Assembly: GCF_014898055.3 (NCBI RefSeq)
Contig: NW_023601433.1
Coordinates: 47,735,876-47,799,875, forward strand
Direction: 5' to 3'
Length of the DNA stretch: 64,000 nucleotides
Source of the DNA: Talpa occidentalis
Taxonomy: Eukaryota; Chordata; Mammalia; Eulipotyphla; Talpidae
Position numbers and translations under genes: made by a program
The notes under the pieces: model-generated
Told to the model about the DNA's origin: nothing
The model's input: the letters and a program-made list of their open reading frames with translations, nothing else
Databases searched by the model: none
Shown: in pieces, positions 35,169-46,775 of the stretch
How the letters are laid out: the number at the start of each line of letters is the position of its first letter
How positions within the stretch are numbered: position 1 is the stretch's first letter

Positions 35169-35592
35169 GGGAAAAGAGAGAAAGGGTGGGGGAGAGAGAG
35201 ATAGAGAGAGCACGAGAGTGAGAGAGATATGATAGGGCTGCTTTTGGTACTTTGGTGCTTTGAAAAGTAGTAGAACAATGGCAGTTATCATCTTGACCTT
35301 ATGAAGGATTATATGGTACATTGTGAATTTTGGGTCACTCCTATCCTAGCTCAATGGGATCTGCCTAACCTCTGTCTAATGGTTACCCACTAGAAATAAC
35401 TTGGACTCCTGACAAGCTTCTCTGGGCCCATTCTGTTTGGGACTTTGCCCACAAGGGGAGGGGTGATCTTGGACCTTAATCAGAGTCTGTTATTTGAAAC
35501 CCTTTTCCCCGTCTCTCTACACTCTTTGAACTTCACATCAATTAAAGACCTTTGAGCACACTAAGACTCTGCTTCCTTTGCTTTTGTGCTCA
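34896..35592 (+). mobile_element. Putative solo LTR, copy 1
   Basis: Starts TGTGAAAGG and contains gaatataactcccagcatg, tggtacattgtgaatttt, 'cagagtctgttatttgaaac' and a late attaaa (about 35541) before a T-rich end. The same elements in the same order occur reversed at 58.9-59.5 kb, so this is a dispersed repeat. TG start, a poly(A)-type signal near the 3' end and about 0.6-0.7 kb length suggest a retroviral LTR. A (TA)n-(GA)n microsatellite has expanded inside. No adjacent gag or pol is seen; the 3' boundary and family are uncertain. Confidence -1.
35100..35225 (+). repeat. Compound (GTAT)n-(TA)n-(GA)n microsatellite
   Basis: Short gtatgtatgtatg, then about 14 TA units, then imperfect GA-rich DNA, all inside LTR copy 1. 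The second LTR copy lacks it, so it arose after this insertion. Confidence -1.
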
Positions 35593-35689
35593 TAGATCAC
35601 CAGACCCTTAGAATGGGCAAAATAGTTTTTTTCCCTTAACAGAGTGACAGAGCACCCTTCAATTTTACTCAATTTCAATATAATCTTTG

Positions 35690-35765
35690 AAATGACCAAT
35701 GAAATAGACTTTGCTAAAATCACCATTTTACAGATGATGAAACAAAAACTTGCTTTTAAAGATTC
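35690..35765 (-). repeat. MIR relic
   Basis: 'atcaccattttacagatgatgaaacaaaaac' is the inverted MIR/L2 'ccattttacagatgaggaaac' signature. Short and low confidence. Confidence -1.
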
Positions 35766-35887
35766 ACAAGCCCAAGTTTGCAGATATCTGAGAGAGATAA
35801 GTTGAATGCATTCAACTTTTAGGCCTTTTTTCAGTGGTGTTTCTCTTACGTTACTTTCCATGTCCAGAACAAATACTGTTGTTTTTA

Positions 35888-36169
35888 TTTTTTTATTAAA
35901 AAATTTTTAAAAAGATTTATTTATTTATGCATACAAGAACTGGGGTACAGGCCAGAGGTATTGGGGTGGGTGAGAGGTTTCTTTAGAGACAGAGCAGGGA
36001 ACAAGCAGACTGACTGAGAAACACTGCAGAGGGGAGCAGTGGGCAAGTCAGGAGAGGTCTGCTTCGCCATGTGGATAGCTCTCTGGCTGGGGATCGAACT
36101 AGTGATACAGTGGCTATGGATTGCTTCATAGGTTACATCTTAACACCTCACACTACCAGGGAGGCCCAG
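35888..36169 (-). mobile_element. tRNA-derived SINE, older subfamily
   Basis: Reversed full-length copy with 'caagaactggggtacaggcc', 'agacagagcagggaaca' and head accagggaggcc. More diverged than the young copies. Duplication atactgttgttttta, 15 bp, at 35873-35887 and 36170-36184. Confidence -1.
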
Positions 36170-36239
36170 ATACTGTTGTTTTTAAATATAGCCTAACTTC
36201 CATAGGCATTGGATGAAACAGAGGGATTGACCATAGTTT

Positions 36240-36300
36240 TTTTTTTTTTTCCCTTAGCTTTATTGAGATGTAACTGACATATAGCATATTATAAGATATA
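36240..36300 (-). mobile_element. Old antisense L1 3' UTR, left part
   Basis: 'agctttattgagatgtaactgacatatagc' is the antisense L1M 3'-UTR signature. Its continuation resumes near 40865, so a sense L1 and everything inside it was inserted between the two halves. Confidence -1.
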
Positions 36301-36624
36301 CCACTTCTGTCAGAAGTTTTGGACATCCTAGTATTGGAAGTCCTAACTAAAGCAATTAGATAAGAGAAAGATTTAAAAGGAATCTAAATTTTGAAAGAAG
36401 TAAAACTATCACTATTTGCAAATGACATGATAATATAATAGAGAACCCTAATAATTCCTCTAAAAACAATTAGAAATAATAATCAGTACAATAAAGTGGC
36501 AAGTTACAAAATCAACTTATAAAAATCAGTGTATTCCTATATGCAAACAACAAACCAGACGAGAAAGAAATCAATAAAATGACCTCGTTTATAATCACAA
36601 GGAGAAATACCTAGAAATACACTT
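36301..36624 (+). mobile_element. Old sense L1 ORF2, left part
   Basis: Contains 'ctatttgcaaatgacatgat', 'caatcagtacaataaagtgg'-like and 'gtgtattcctatatgcaaac' segments of L1 ORF2 in order, ending in 'aaatacctagaaatacac'. The next expected segment ('ggaggtaaaagactt') appears at about 38840 after the nested antisense L1. Pseudogenised. Confidence -1.
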
Positions 36625-36827
36625 TTCAATTTTTATTTTTTTTATTTTATATATTTTTTACATCATTTTTCATTTTTGTACTATGTGTGCATTTTCATCT
36701 TGGTTATAGTCCCCGTAAGATTCCCACCACCCTTGTTTTGATCCTACTCCCTTCTCCCTCCCTGTAATGTGTCTCTGGTTTATAGTTGCCTGTTATTTAT
36801 TTTTTAATGATTTAAAAATTTTTTTTT
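36625..36827 (-). mobile_element. L1 3'-UTR module, outer copy
   Basis: T-rich, then C-rich 'ctactcccttctccctccctg' followed by 'gtgtctctggtttatagttg' and a T-run. It parallels the 3' UTR next to it and those at 46.7 and 56.6 kb. It is either a short separate L1 3' insertion or an internal duplication of the 3' UTR. Confidence -1.
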
Positions 36828-37212
36828 TTACTTCATTGTTCATTTTTAAATACTATTTGCTTCCCCCCCACACCCTCAGGTTGCGTCCCTATGGAGTTTC
36901 CTTCAGCAGTGTACCCGTGCGTGCACCATCACCTCAGTCCCCTGTGTTCCTCTCTTCCTCCCTCTAATTCCCCTCCCTCCTCCTCCCCTGCAGGATATCT
37001 CTGATTTATAATAGTGTGTTTTTGCTTTGTTGTTTTTTTTTTTTTTACACTGATGTCTTATTTGGTTCCCTTATATTCCTGCTATAAGTGAAACCATCCG
37101 ATTTTTTTCTTTTTCCTTCTGGCTTATTTCACTGAGCATAATTCCTTCTCCTTCCATCCACGTTGCTGTGAATGGCATGAGTTTATCTTTTTTGATTGCT
37201 GAATAATATTCC

Positions 37213-37249
<37 letters not shown>

Positions 37250-38656
37250 CACATGTTCTTGATCCAGTCATCTATTTTGGGGCATTTGGGTTGTTTCCAG
37301 GTTTTTTTTTTTTTTTTTTTTTTAAGATTTATTTATTTATACAAGCACTGGGTACAGTCAGAAGTGCAGGAGGGTGAGAGCATTCACCAGAACCAGAGCG
37401 GGGAACAGAACAGACAGACTGATGGAATACACTGCTGAGGGGAGCAGCAGGTGTGGCAGGAGAGGTCTGTGTGCCATGTGGGACCCTCGCCTGCGACTGG
37501 GGATCAAACTGGCACTGCAGAGGCTGAGGGCAGCTTCACAACCCAGCACTCAACCACTGCACCCCCAGGGGGAGGCCCTGTTTCCAGGTTTTACCTGTTG
37601 TAAATAGTGCTGCAATAAACATAGAGGTACAGGTGGTCTTTTGAATCAATGTTTTTGTGTCCATTGGGTAGATTCCTAGGAGTGGAATTGCCGGGTCATA
37701 TGGTAGCTCCATTTTTAGTACACTGAGGAACCTCCAGACAGCTTTCCATAATGGTTGGACCAGTTTGCACTCCCACCAGCAATGTAGGAGAGTTCCTTTT
37801 TCACCACATCCATGCCAACATTTGTTACTTGTTTTTTTGATATGTGCCATTCTTACTGGTGTAAGGTGGTATCTCAGTGTGTTTTTGATTTACATTTCCC
37901 TGATGATAAGAGATGTTGAACATTTTTTCATATGCCTATTGGCCTTTTGCATTTCCTCTTCAGAGAAATGTCTTTTAAGTTCTTCTGCCCATTTCTTGAT
38001 TGGGTTGTATATTTTGTTTTTGTTGAGTGGAGTGAGTGAGTTCTTTGCATATCATTGTGATCAGTCCCTTATCAGTTGAATGGAGTGCAAAGATTTTTTC
38101 CCAATCAGGTTGGTTAATGTCTCTTTTGCTGTACAGAAGCTTTTCAGTTTGATGTAATCCCAGGCGTTTATCTTTTCCTTGACTATCTTTGCTTTGGGTG
38201 ATGAATCTTTAAAGATAATATTGTGATGTATGTCTTGTAATGTTTTACCTATATTTTCTTCTATATATTTTATGGTTTCAGGTCTTATGTCCAGATCTCT
38301 TAACCATTTTGAGTAGATTTTTGTGCATGGTGAGAGGAAGTGGTCTAGTTTCTTTTTTTGCATATGGTGGTCCAGTTTTCCCAGCACCATTTATTGAACA
38401 AACTGTCTGTGTTCCATTGTTCTTTGCTCCTTTGTCAAAGATCAGTTGTCCATAAAAGTGTAGTTTTATTTCTGGGCTCTCTATTTGGTTCCATTGGTCT
38501 GTGTATCTGTTTTGTTCCAATACCAAACTGTTTTAATTATTATGATTTTGTAGTATAGCTTGAAGTTTGGAAGTGTGAGACCTCCTTTCTCCTTTGTTTT
38601 CATCAGTAGGGCTTTGGCTATTCATGTGTTTTTTTTTTTTTTTTTTTTTGTGGTTC
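36828..38656 (-). mobile_element. Nested antisense L1, ORF2 C-terminal half and 3' UTR
   Basis: The minus strand encodes L1 ORF2 C-terminal segments in several broken frames: [14 protein letters not shown] (zinc-knuckle-like) at about 37800, [13 protein letters not shown] at about 37680, and [16 protein letters not shown] with [14 protein letters not shown] at about 38280-38130. A (TG)n tract (about 37217-37247) and a SINE interrupt it. Indels and stops make it non-functional. It ends leftward at 'gtggttccatata', where orientation flips. Confidence -1.
37306..37578 (-). mobile_element. tRNA-derived SINE nested in the antisense L1
   Basis: Reversed full-length copy with features of both subfamilies ('gggtacagtcagaagtgcag', 'aacagacagactgatgg'). 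Duplication tgtttccaggtttt, 14 bp, at 37292-37305 and 37579-37592. Rejoining the flanks restores the L1 sequence, so the SINE is the later insertion. Confidence -1.
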
Positions 38657-38822
38657 CATATAAAACACTGTTAAAAGAAATAGAAGAAGACACAAAGAAA
38701 TGGAAAGACATCCCCTGTTCATGGATTGGAAGAATTAACATTATTAAAATGTCCATCCTACCAAAAGCAATATACAGATTCAATGCTATTTCAATAAAAA
38801 TTTCAATGACATTCTTCAAAGC
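38657..38822 (+). mobile_element. Inverted 5' segment of the nested L1
   Basis: Sense ORF2 sequence ('aaaacactgttaaaagaaat', 'tggaaagacatcccctgttc', 'gattggaagaattaac', 'caatgctatttcaata') abuts the antisense body head to head at about 38656. In an intact L1 this segment lies just upstream of the body's 5' end with roughly 30 bp between, so this is a 5' inversion of the twin-priming kind. Confidence -1.
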
Positions 38823-40864
38823 CTAATACTTTTAAAAGGAGGTAAAAGACTTAAAAAAAGTGCAGCATATTGTTAAAAAAATAGAAATCGCAAACAAATG
38901 CAATGATGTTGCCTGCTCAACATTTGGAAGAATTGCAAAATTATACAATGGCCATCTTACCCAAAGCAGTATGGAGAATCAGTGCAATCCCCTTCAAAAT
39001 TTCAGTGACTTACATCAAAGAAATAGAGTAAGTGATACTGAAATGTGTATGGAATTGCAAAATACCCTGAACAACAAAAAACAATCTTGACAAAAACAAA
39101 TAATACAGGTATTAACTCCCAGACTTCAAACTAATGCAACATTACAGTGATCAAAACAGTGTGATATTATAATAAAATAAGAAGCACAGACCAATGGAAT
39201 AGAATTGAAAGTCCAGATATAAACCCACACTCATATAGGCATTTAACCCATGACAAAGAAATCAAAACTATTAAATTGAAGAAAGGAAAATCTCAGTAAA
39301 CAGTATTGGAAAAACAAGACAGTCAATACGGGAAAGAACAAAACTAGATGATTATCTCACAGCATTGAAATACACAAATTAACTCAAAATGGATTAAATA
39401 CTTGAATATAAGACCTGAAGCCATAAAATATATAGAATAAAAACAAGCAAAACATTCCAAGATACTGACCTCAGAGGTGTCTTTGTGAACTTGACACCAG
39501 CAACAAGGGAAACAAAAGCAAAAATAAATAAATGAATTTACATTTAAAAAATTGCTACAGGGCCTCCCCAGTGGCGCAGCAGTTGAGTGCTGGGTTGCGA
39601 AGCTGCCCGCGGCCTCTGCGGCGCCAGTTCGATCCCCGGCTGCTCCCCGGCCACCGGAGGAGGGTCCCACATGGCGCACAGACCTCTCCTGCCGCCCGCT
39701 GCTCCCCTCAGCAGTGTACTTCGGTCCTTCTGCCTGCTCTGCCTCCCGCTCTGGCTCTGGTGAATTCTCTCACCCTCCCGCGCTTCTGACTGTACCCAGT
39801 GCATGTATAAACAAACAAAACAAACAAACAAACAAATAAATAAATAAAAACATGCTTCTATAAAAAAAAATTAAAAAAAAATTGCTACACAGTGAAAGAA
39901 ACTATCATTAAAATTATGTGACACTCTACTAAATGGGAGACAATATTTGGACCTCATACATCTGACAAGTGGCTGATATCCAAGATCCACAAAGAACTTG
40001 GAGAACTCAACAAGAAAACAAAATAATCAAAAAATGGGGAGAAGACCTAAATAGACAACTCTCCAACAAAGACATACAGATGGCCACAGGTATATGATAA
40101 AATGTTCACATTATTTATCAGGGAAATTCAAACCAAAACTGCTTAAGATACTACTTCACACCTGTCAGAATGGCCCATAATCAAAAATACCAGAAACACC
40201 AAGTGTTGGTGTGATGTGGAGAAAAAGCAACACATTTGGTGGGAGTGTAGACTGGTCCAATCCCTGTGGAAAATAATATGGAGGTTTCTTGAACCATTAA
40301 AAATATATCTACCATATGATCCAGTAATTTCTGTCATAGGTATCCACCTGAGGATTGCAAAAACATTAATTCAAAGAGATATATGCACTCTTATGTTCAT
40401 TGCAGAATTATTTATAATGCAAGCTAAGTGCCCAAAGACAGATGAAACAAGGAAATGTGCTATATAGATACAATTGAGTTTACCTAGTTATAAAAATATG
40501 AAACCTTGAAATTTGCTACAACATGAATGGACCTGGAAAGGATTATGCTAAGTGAAATAAATCAGAAGGTGAAAGACAAATACCAGATGATTTCACTCAT
40601 ATTTGAAATATGAAGAAAGAAAACAAATCCTAGAAATCTTTGGTAGAATTGAGACCACCAGAGGGGTAGGGTGGGGCATGGGGAGGAAAGTTGGGTGGGT
40701 CTCCAATGAACTGTGGTGGATGATTATGGACGCTTTTGTGATAGGTGTGGAATGGTAACACACAACAGATTAGGTGTAAAGCTGTACTCCTAAATTATAC
40801 ACAGTGTTCTAAATTCACAGTGTTCAAAATTATACACAGTGTTTCCTCAATAAAAAAAATACAA
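38823..40864 (+). mobile_element. Old sense L1 ORF2 and 3' end, right part
   Basis: Resumes with 'ggaggtaaaagactt', then 'aatggccatcttacccaaag', 'ccaatggaatagaattgaaa', 'aagatccacaaagaactt', 'gtgggagtgtagactggtcc' and 'gatccagtaatttctgtcat', which is L1 ORF2 order to its end near 40610. An A-rich tail (aataaaaaaaatac) lies at about 40850. Numerous stops. One SINE is inserted. Confidence -1.
39560..39875 (+). mobile_element. tRNA-derived SINE nested in the sense L1, younger subfamily
   Basis: Full length, sense: gggcctccccagtggcgcag head, ccagttcgatccccgg B box, long aaacaaac/aaataaat tail. Duplication aaaaaattgctaca, 14 bp, at 39546-39559 and 39876-39889. Confidence -1.
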
Positions 40865-41345
40865 TCAAAATATTTTTTGAAGTTTAAGGTGTATCACATG
40901 TTGATTTGTTACACCTATATTATTACAAAATAATTAAGACCATGGCATAGTTAACACCTCTGCCATGTAACATAATTACCATTTATTTTTTGTGGTGATA
41001 ATATTTAAAATCTCTCTTAGCAACTTTCAAGCATTTAATCCAGTATTAACTATAATCACATTGCGCATTAGATACCTAGAACTTATTTACCTTGTTATTG
41101 AAACATTGTACACTTTGACAAACTCCCCTCCTCCTATAGCCCATGGGAACCAACAATCTACATTTTGTTTTCTTAGAATTCAGTATTCTTAGATTACACA
41201 TATCAGTCTGACTTTTTTCATTTATCACAATGCACTTGAGGTCCATCTATATTGTTGCAAGTGGCATAATTTTCTGTCTTATGCCTGATTAATATTGTGA
41301 CATATATATGCTAATATAATCTCTGTATATATGTAGATATATATC
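40865..41345 (-). mobile_element. Old antisense L1 3' UTR to ORF2 end, right part
   Basis: Antisense L1M signature in order: 'ttaaggtgtatcacatgttg', 'taacataattaccatttatt', 'ttagcaactttcaagcattt', 'gggaaccaacaatctac' and 'cttgaggtccatctatattg'. It is the continuation of the fragment at 36240-36300. Confidence -1.
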
Positions 41346-43265
41346 TACTAACGTAGATGTATTAAACTGGAATAAAAGTCTCAATGATTGTTAGAGTTTA
41401 TTAGATAATTAAATTTCAAACCAAAGAGAAGAGACTGGTGGAAAATGGCGTCATCGCCACCGGTTGTTTCTTTGATACTCCCTTAGGTAGAGTTCAATTT
41501 TATAAAAAGTATGGATAGATGAGGTTTTCTTGGCGGGGTGGGAGGGAATGTAGAAGGGGAGGGAGAGAGATCAAAACAGGGGTGAAAAGCACATAAAGGA
41601 CTCCAGAGATGGATCACAGGTGGTGGGCTAACTACCGGACTACATCCGAGGGGAGGAATCAAATACTGTCCAAAAACTAGCAAAGATGTAAGAAAATAAA
41701 TAAATTTAATTAAAAAATAAATGAAAGGTAGCTGAAGAAAAAAATATATAATCAGAAAAACTGGTAGAATTTCTGTAATCTTCGTGAACATTTGGGATAA
41801 AAAAAAGTCCTATTTCTTTATATTAAGCTGGGATTTTGATTCTTCCAGAATTTCTACTTTGTGGAAAAAATACAGCACCAATTTATTCTAGTAACAAAGG
41901 TATGTCTTATATGTAGAGAAAATGCCACACAAAGACTGAGCTAATACAGATAGAACACTTGGCACAAACAGTAAGTGCTTAGTTTCCCAATCTCTTGTCT
42001 GTATTCACATGAGCTTGACATTGGCTTAAGTCACTTGCAGGAAGTTTTCAGAGAATTTGTAGCTAGATTGGAGGGATTTTAATTCCTGTCTTCTCATTGT
42101 ATTTCCCCTCCCTTTAGAAACACCACACAGTAGGAGGCAAAATGAAACAGAAGAAGGCAGTGTACTCCTTCCAAAAATACACACACATGCCTTAGTTGCC
42201 CCAACATCCCCAAACTATTTTATGCTATGATCTTTCTATAGAATGGGTTACTTAAATTAAAAAAAATGGAAATTATTATTACTTCTACTCCAGAAAAATG
42301 TTTTTAATTCATGTAGAGAATTCACGTTTACTTACAAGATTATTTTTAGTGGAATGAAATTCTGTAAAACTGACAGCATTAAGAACTACTAATGTGCAGT
42401 GAGGAGAGGGAACTTATATTCTGGATTGAAATCAAAACATTGAGTATATAATTTACTGGCCTTGTAAATAATATTTTTAAATAACACCGCAAAACTGCCC
42501 CTAAAATCTTCATCCTCTTCTCAGTGGAACTTACCTAGTCCTTTAAACTGACAGCATTTACAATACTGAAATAGTTAACAGAAAATGAACTATTTTCTAT
42601 AGAATGCTATCTTACACGCCAAGTAATATAAAAGGGGGAAAATGTCATTGCAAAGTTTAGGTGATTTATGGTGGTAACCTAAGTTCATTTATTGCCCTCA
42701 TTGTTTATAGAGAGCTCCCAGGCTAGTAGAAGAAAAGGGTCTGCAAAATACAGTATACAGTTTTCAGTAGTGGAGAAAATCCATTCAAAGTCTGTGTAAT
42801 GATTTGTAATGCTTAGGCAGTGTATTAGAGTATGTTATTTTGTCAAATAAGTTCATTCAAACATACTTTTAGAATGGTGTTACTCTGCTCAAATTATTGA
42901 AGGCAAATGGAATGGAAAACGTACCTTCATGATTAAATGTTTACCTTAAGAGCTAAAATCAGTCACTTAAAAGATTTAATCATTAAGCTCAGTAATATCA
43001 TTAAAATAATGATAAAAATAGAAAAATAAAGATACACTGGTTATTTCAGTATTAGATGGGGAATAGACTGATATTTTCCAAATCCTTTGAAGTTTTTCTT
43101 TTTTTTTTTTGAAGATCTTATAGGATTTTTGTTTCTCTTTTATTTAATTACTTTTAATGTGTGTTAAATGAGGTTAAAATACTGTGTTGAAGTTTTATTA
43201 ATAAAATTAAGAGAAGTGTGGAAATGCCCTGTTGACTCATCATTCATGATTAATTTTCACTTTTT
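41346..43265. other. Unassigned AT-rich DNA
   Basis: No gene recognised. At 41434-41464 an interrupted inverted repeat (actggt ... tggcgtcatcgccaccggt) contains aaaatggcg, a YY1-like motif. The rest is featureless to me. Confidence -1.
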
Positions 43266-43910
43266 TAATTTAGGGGTTATATTTTTACTCCTCCATATGT
43301 GCACATGTTCTACTCACCCTTCACCAGACCACCCATGCCCATACCCCATCTGCATCCCTCCAGCACCCCTCCTCCTACCCCCCTGTTCCCTCTGGTAACC
43401 ATTAAATTCTTTCACTGAGTCCAAGTTTTATTCCTGCTGTATTTTCCTGTTATTTATATTCCATGGATTAGTGAAACTATCTAATATCTTTCTTTTACTT
43501 TCTGATTTTTTTTCACTTAACATAGTCACCTAGAGGTCCTTTCATCTGGACCCAAAAGACACTATTTCAACTTCTTAAACAGTTGTGTGGTATTCAATTG
43601 AGTACAGAGTCCACAGTTTCTTTATCCATTTGTTGTTGAGCATTTAGGTTGGTTCCTTGATGTGGCAATTGTGAACAGTGATGTTAGGAATATAGGCATA
43701 CATAAGTCTTTTTCCCCTAAAATTTTTGTATTTTTGGATAAATACCCAGTAATGGTATTGCTGGATAGTACAGATTTCCATTTTTGTTTTCTTCAGAAAT
43801 CTCCATACAATTTTCCATAGCAGCTGCATCAACTTACATTCCCACAAAGTGAATGAGAGTTCTTTTCTTTACATACTCACCAACACTTGTTGCTTCCATT
43901 GTTTTTTTTT

Positions 43911-44196
43911 TCTTTTTTTTTTTTTAAAAGATTTATTTATTTATTTATACATGCACTGGGTACAGTCAGAAGCGCGGGAGGGTGAGAGAATTCACCAGAG
44001 CCAGAGCAGGGAGCAGAGCAGGCAGAAGGACCGAAGTACACTGCTGAGGGGAGCAGCGGGTGGCAGGAGAGGCCTGCGTGCCATGTGGGACCCTCCTCTG
44101 GTGGCCGGGGAGCAGCCGGGGATCAAACTGGCGCTGCAGAGGCTGCTGGCAGCTTTGCAACCCAGTGCTCAACCGCTGCGCCACCGGGGAGGCCCC
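43911..44196 (-). mobile_element. tRNA-derived SINE nested in the antisense L1, younger subfamily
   Basis: Reversed full-length copy ('catgcactgggtacagtcag', 'ggaccgaagtacactgctg', 'ccaccggggaggcccc'). Near-identical flanks ttccattgtttttt/tttcattgtttttt at about 43894-43907 and 44200-44213. Confidence -1.
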
Positions 44197-45242
44197 AACT
44201 TTCATTGTTTTTTATAAAGGTAATTCTCATAGGGGTGAGATGAATTGCAATTGGTGGTTTTGATTTGCATTTCACTTATATAAGTGATGAACAATTTTTC
44301 CATGTATCTATTGGTCATCTCAATGTCTTCAGAAAAGTGTCTATTTAAGACTTTTGCCTATTTTTAAAAAGTAGAGTTGGTCGTTTTTCCATTTTTGTAT
44401 TAGAGTACTTTGTATAATTTGGAAATTAACCCATGTCAGATGTATGATGTGCAAATATTTTCTCCCATCTTGTTGGTTGCTTTTTTGTTATTTTAATGGT
44501 TTCATTTGAGGTACAAAAGCTTTTCAATTTGATGTAGACCTACTTGTTAATTTTTGCTTTTGTTTCCCCAACTATATCCTTGCATTAGATGTACTGTAGT
44601 ATATTTCACTTTCACTGAAGTATTTTATGGTTTAGTCCATGTATACAGATCTTTAATCCATTTTGAATTCATTTTTGTATGTGGAGTTAAGTATGGGTCT
44701 AATTTCTTTCTTTCTTTCTTTCTTTTTTTTTTTTTTGTGTGAAGCTATCCATGTTTCCCAATATCAATTGTTAAAGAGGCATTCCTACAACAATCATGGC
44801 ATTCCTCATATAGTCCGGACTCCTTTGTTAAAGATTAACTGTCCATATTTGTGTGAATTTATTGCTGGGCTTTCTACTCTATTCTGTTGGTTTGAGTTTC
44901 TGTTTTTGTTCTAATACCATGCTGTTTTGAATACTGTTACTGTGTAATATAGTTATATATCACATTCTCTGATTGTGATACATCTACTTCTCTTGAGATT
45001 GCTTTAGCTGTTCAGTGCCTTTTGTGGCTCCATATAAAATTTCATAATTGTCTAATTTCTTTGGAAATTGTCATTGAAATTTTGAAAGATATTCCATTGA
45101 CTCTATAACTTGCATTAGGTAATAGGGCCATTTTAATGATCTTTATTCTTCTAATCAATGAACATAAGCTATCTTTCAATTTTTTGTGTGTCTTTTATTT
45201 CTTTAAGAGGGTTTTATAGTTTTCAACATATAGATCCTTCAC

Positions 45243-45279
45243 CTTACTCCCAGGTATTTAAGCTTACTCCCAGGTATTT
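45243..45279 (+). repeat. 20-bp tandem duplication
   Basis: cttactcccaggtattt occurs at 45243-45259 and 45263-45279, inside the antisense L1 ORF2. Confidence -1.
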
Positions 45280-45889
45280 CTTCTTTTTGATATGATTATA
45301 AATGGGATTGTTTTCCTTGTTTCACTTTCTTCTGACATATTGTTTATATAGAGAAATGCAATTGATTTTTGTTGATTTTGTGTCCTGCCATTTTACTGTA
45401 TTCATTTATTATTTAGCAGTTTTTGGTAGTTTTTAGGATTTTCTATGTATATTATTATATGATCTGAAAATAATAACAGTTTCACTTTTCCAATTTGGAT
45501 TCCTTTATCTTTACATTCACTAATTGCTCTGCTAAGAATTTGTTGAAAAATAGTGGTAACATTGGACATCCTTGTCTTGTTCCTGATCTTAGTGGAAATG
45601 CTTTCTTCTCTTCACCTTTGAATTTGGTTGTGGGTTTGTCATATATGGCCTTTATGATGTTTGGATAAGTTCCATGTATTTCCATTTTATTGAGTATTTT
45701 TATTATAATTGGATGTTGAAATTGTTGAATTTTCTTGGTGCTAATTTAAATGATCATGTGATTTTTACCTTCCTTTTTGTGAATCTGATGTATGACGATT
45801 GATTGATGCATATTTTAAACTAGTCTTCCATACTGGGGATAAAACCTACTTGATCATGGTGAATGATTCTCTTAATATATTGCTGTCTT

Positions 45890-46690
45890 AGCTGGGACTA
45901 CATCAAATTAAAGAGCTTCTGCACAGCAAAAGAGACAATAACAAAAACAAAGAGAAACCCCACCAACTGGGAGAACATTTTTGCACACAACACTAATGAT
46001 AAAGGACTGATCACAAAAATCTGCAAAGAGCTGACGAGACTCAACAACAACAAAGAAAGTAATCCAGTCAAAAAATGGGCAGAAGAGCTAAAAAGAAACT
46101 TCTCTGAAGAGGAAATGCAAATGGCCAACAGGCATATGAAAAAATGTTCAACATCACTTGTCATCAGGGAAATGCAAATCAAAACTACCATGAGATACCA
46201 TCTTACACCAGTGAGAATGGCACATATTAAAAAAACTAGCAACAACAAATGTTGGCGAGGTTGTGGAGAAAAAGGAACTCTTCTGCACTGTTGGTGGGAG
46301 TGCAAACTGGTCCAACCAGTGTGGAGAGCTGTGTGGAGATTTCTGGACCTACTAAACATAGAACTTCCATGTGATCCAGCAATTCCACTCCTAGGTATTT
46401 ACCCAAAAGACACAGAAACATCAATTCCAAAGAGCACCTGCACCCCTATGTTTACAGCAGCACTGTTTACAATAGCTAAGCTTTGGAAACAACCCAAATG
46501 CCCAAAAATAGATGACTGGATCAAGAAGATGTGGTACATATATACCATGGAATATCACTCAGCATTCAAAAAAGATAAACACATGCAATTTGCAGCAACA
46601 TGGATGGTGCTGGAAGGGATCATGCTCAGCAAAATAAGCCAAAAAGAAAAAGAAAAATACCGGATGGTCTCACTCATAGCAGGAATCTAG
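45890..46690 (+). pseudogene. L1 ORF2 C-terminal fragment (open)
   Basis: ORF2p is the L1 endonuclease/reverse transcriptase. Only its C-terminal 260 or so residues remain, with no endonuclease or RT catalytic motifs, so it is inactive by truncation. Seen: [16 protein letters not shown] at the start, [29 protein letters not shown], the cysteine/histidine motif [26 protein letters not shown], and a C-terminus ending VSLIAGI before tag. The frame is unbroken from the 5' truncation to the natural stop, unlike every other L1 here, which fits relatively recent insertion. No start codon of its own is meaningful. Confidence -1.
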
Positions 46691-46775
46691 AAAACTTAAA
46701 TAAGGGACCAGGAAAATGAATATAAGAAAGTGAAAATCAAAATCAACAAAAAACTATGAACCAGAGACACTTTTA

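Larger units (their letters stand above)
43266..45873 (-). mobile_element. Old antisense L1, left part
   Basis: Antisense 3' UTR then ORF2: C-rich 'cctcctacccccctgttccc', 'ccatttgttgttgagcattt', 'aacttacattcccacaaag', 'cattttgaattcatttttg', and on the minus strand GTRQGCPMLPLFFN (45602-45561), the RT motif region. Many stops. A SINE lies inside it and a sense L1 interrupts it on the right. Confidence -1.

Noticed and set aside
34896..36240. A provirus adjoining LTR copy 1
   Set aside because: No primer-binding site, gag, pol or env similarity on either side, and no second LTR nearby in the same orientation.
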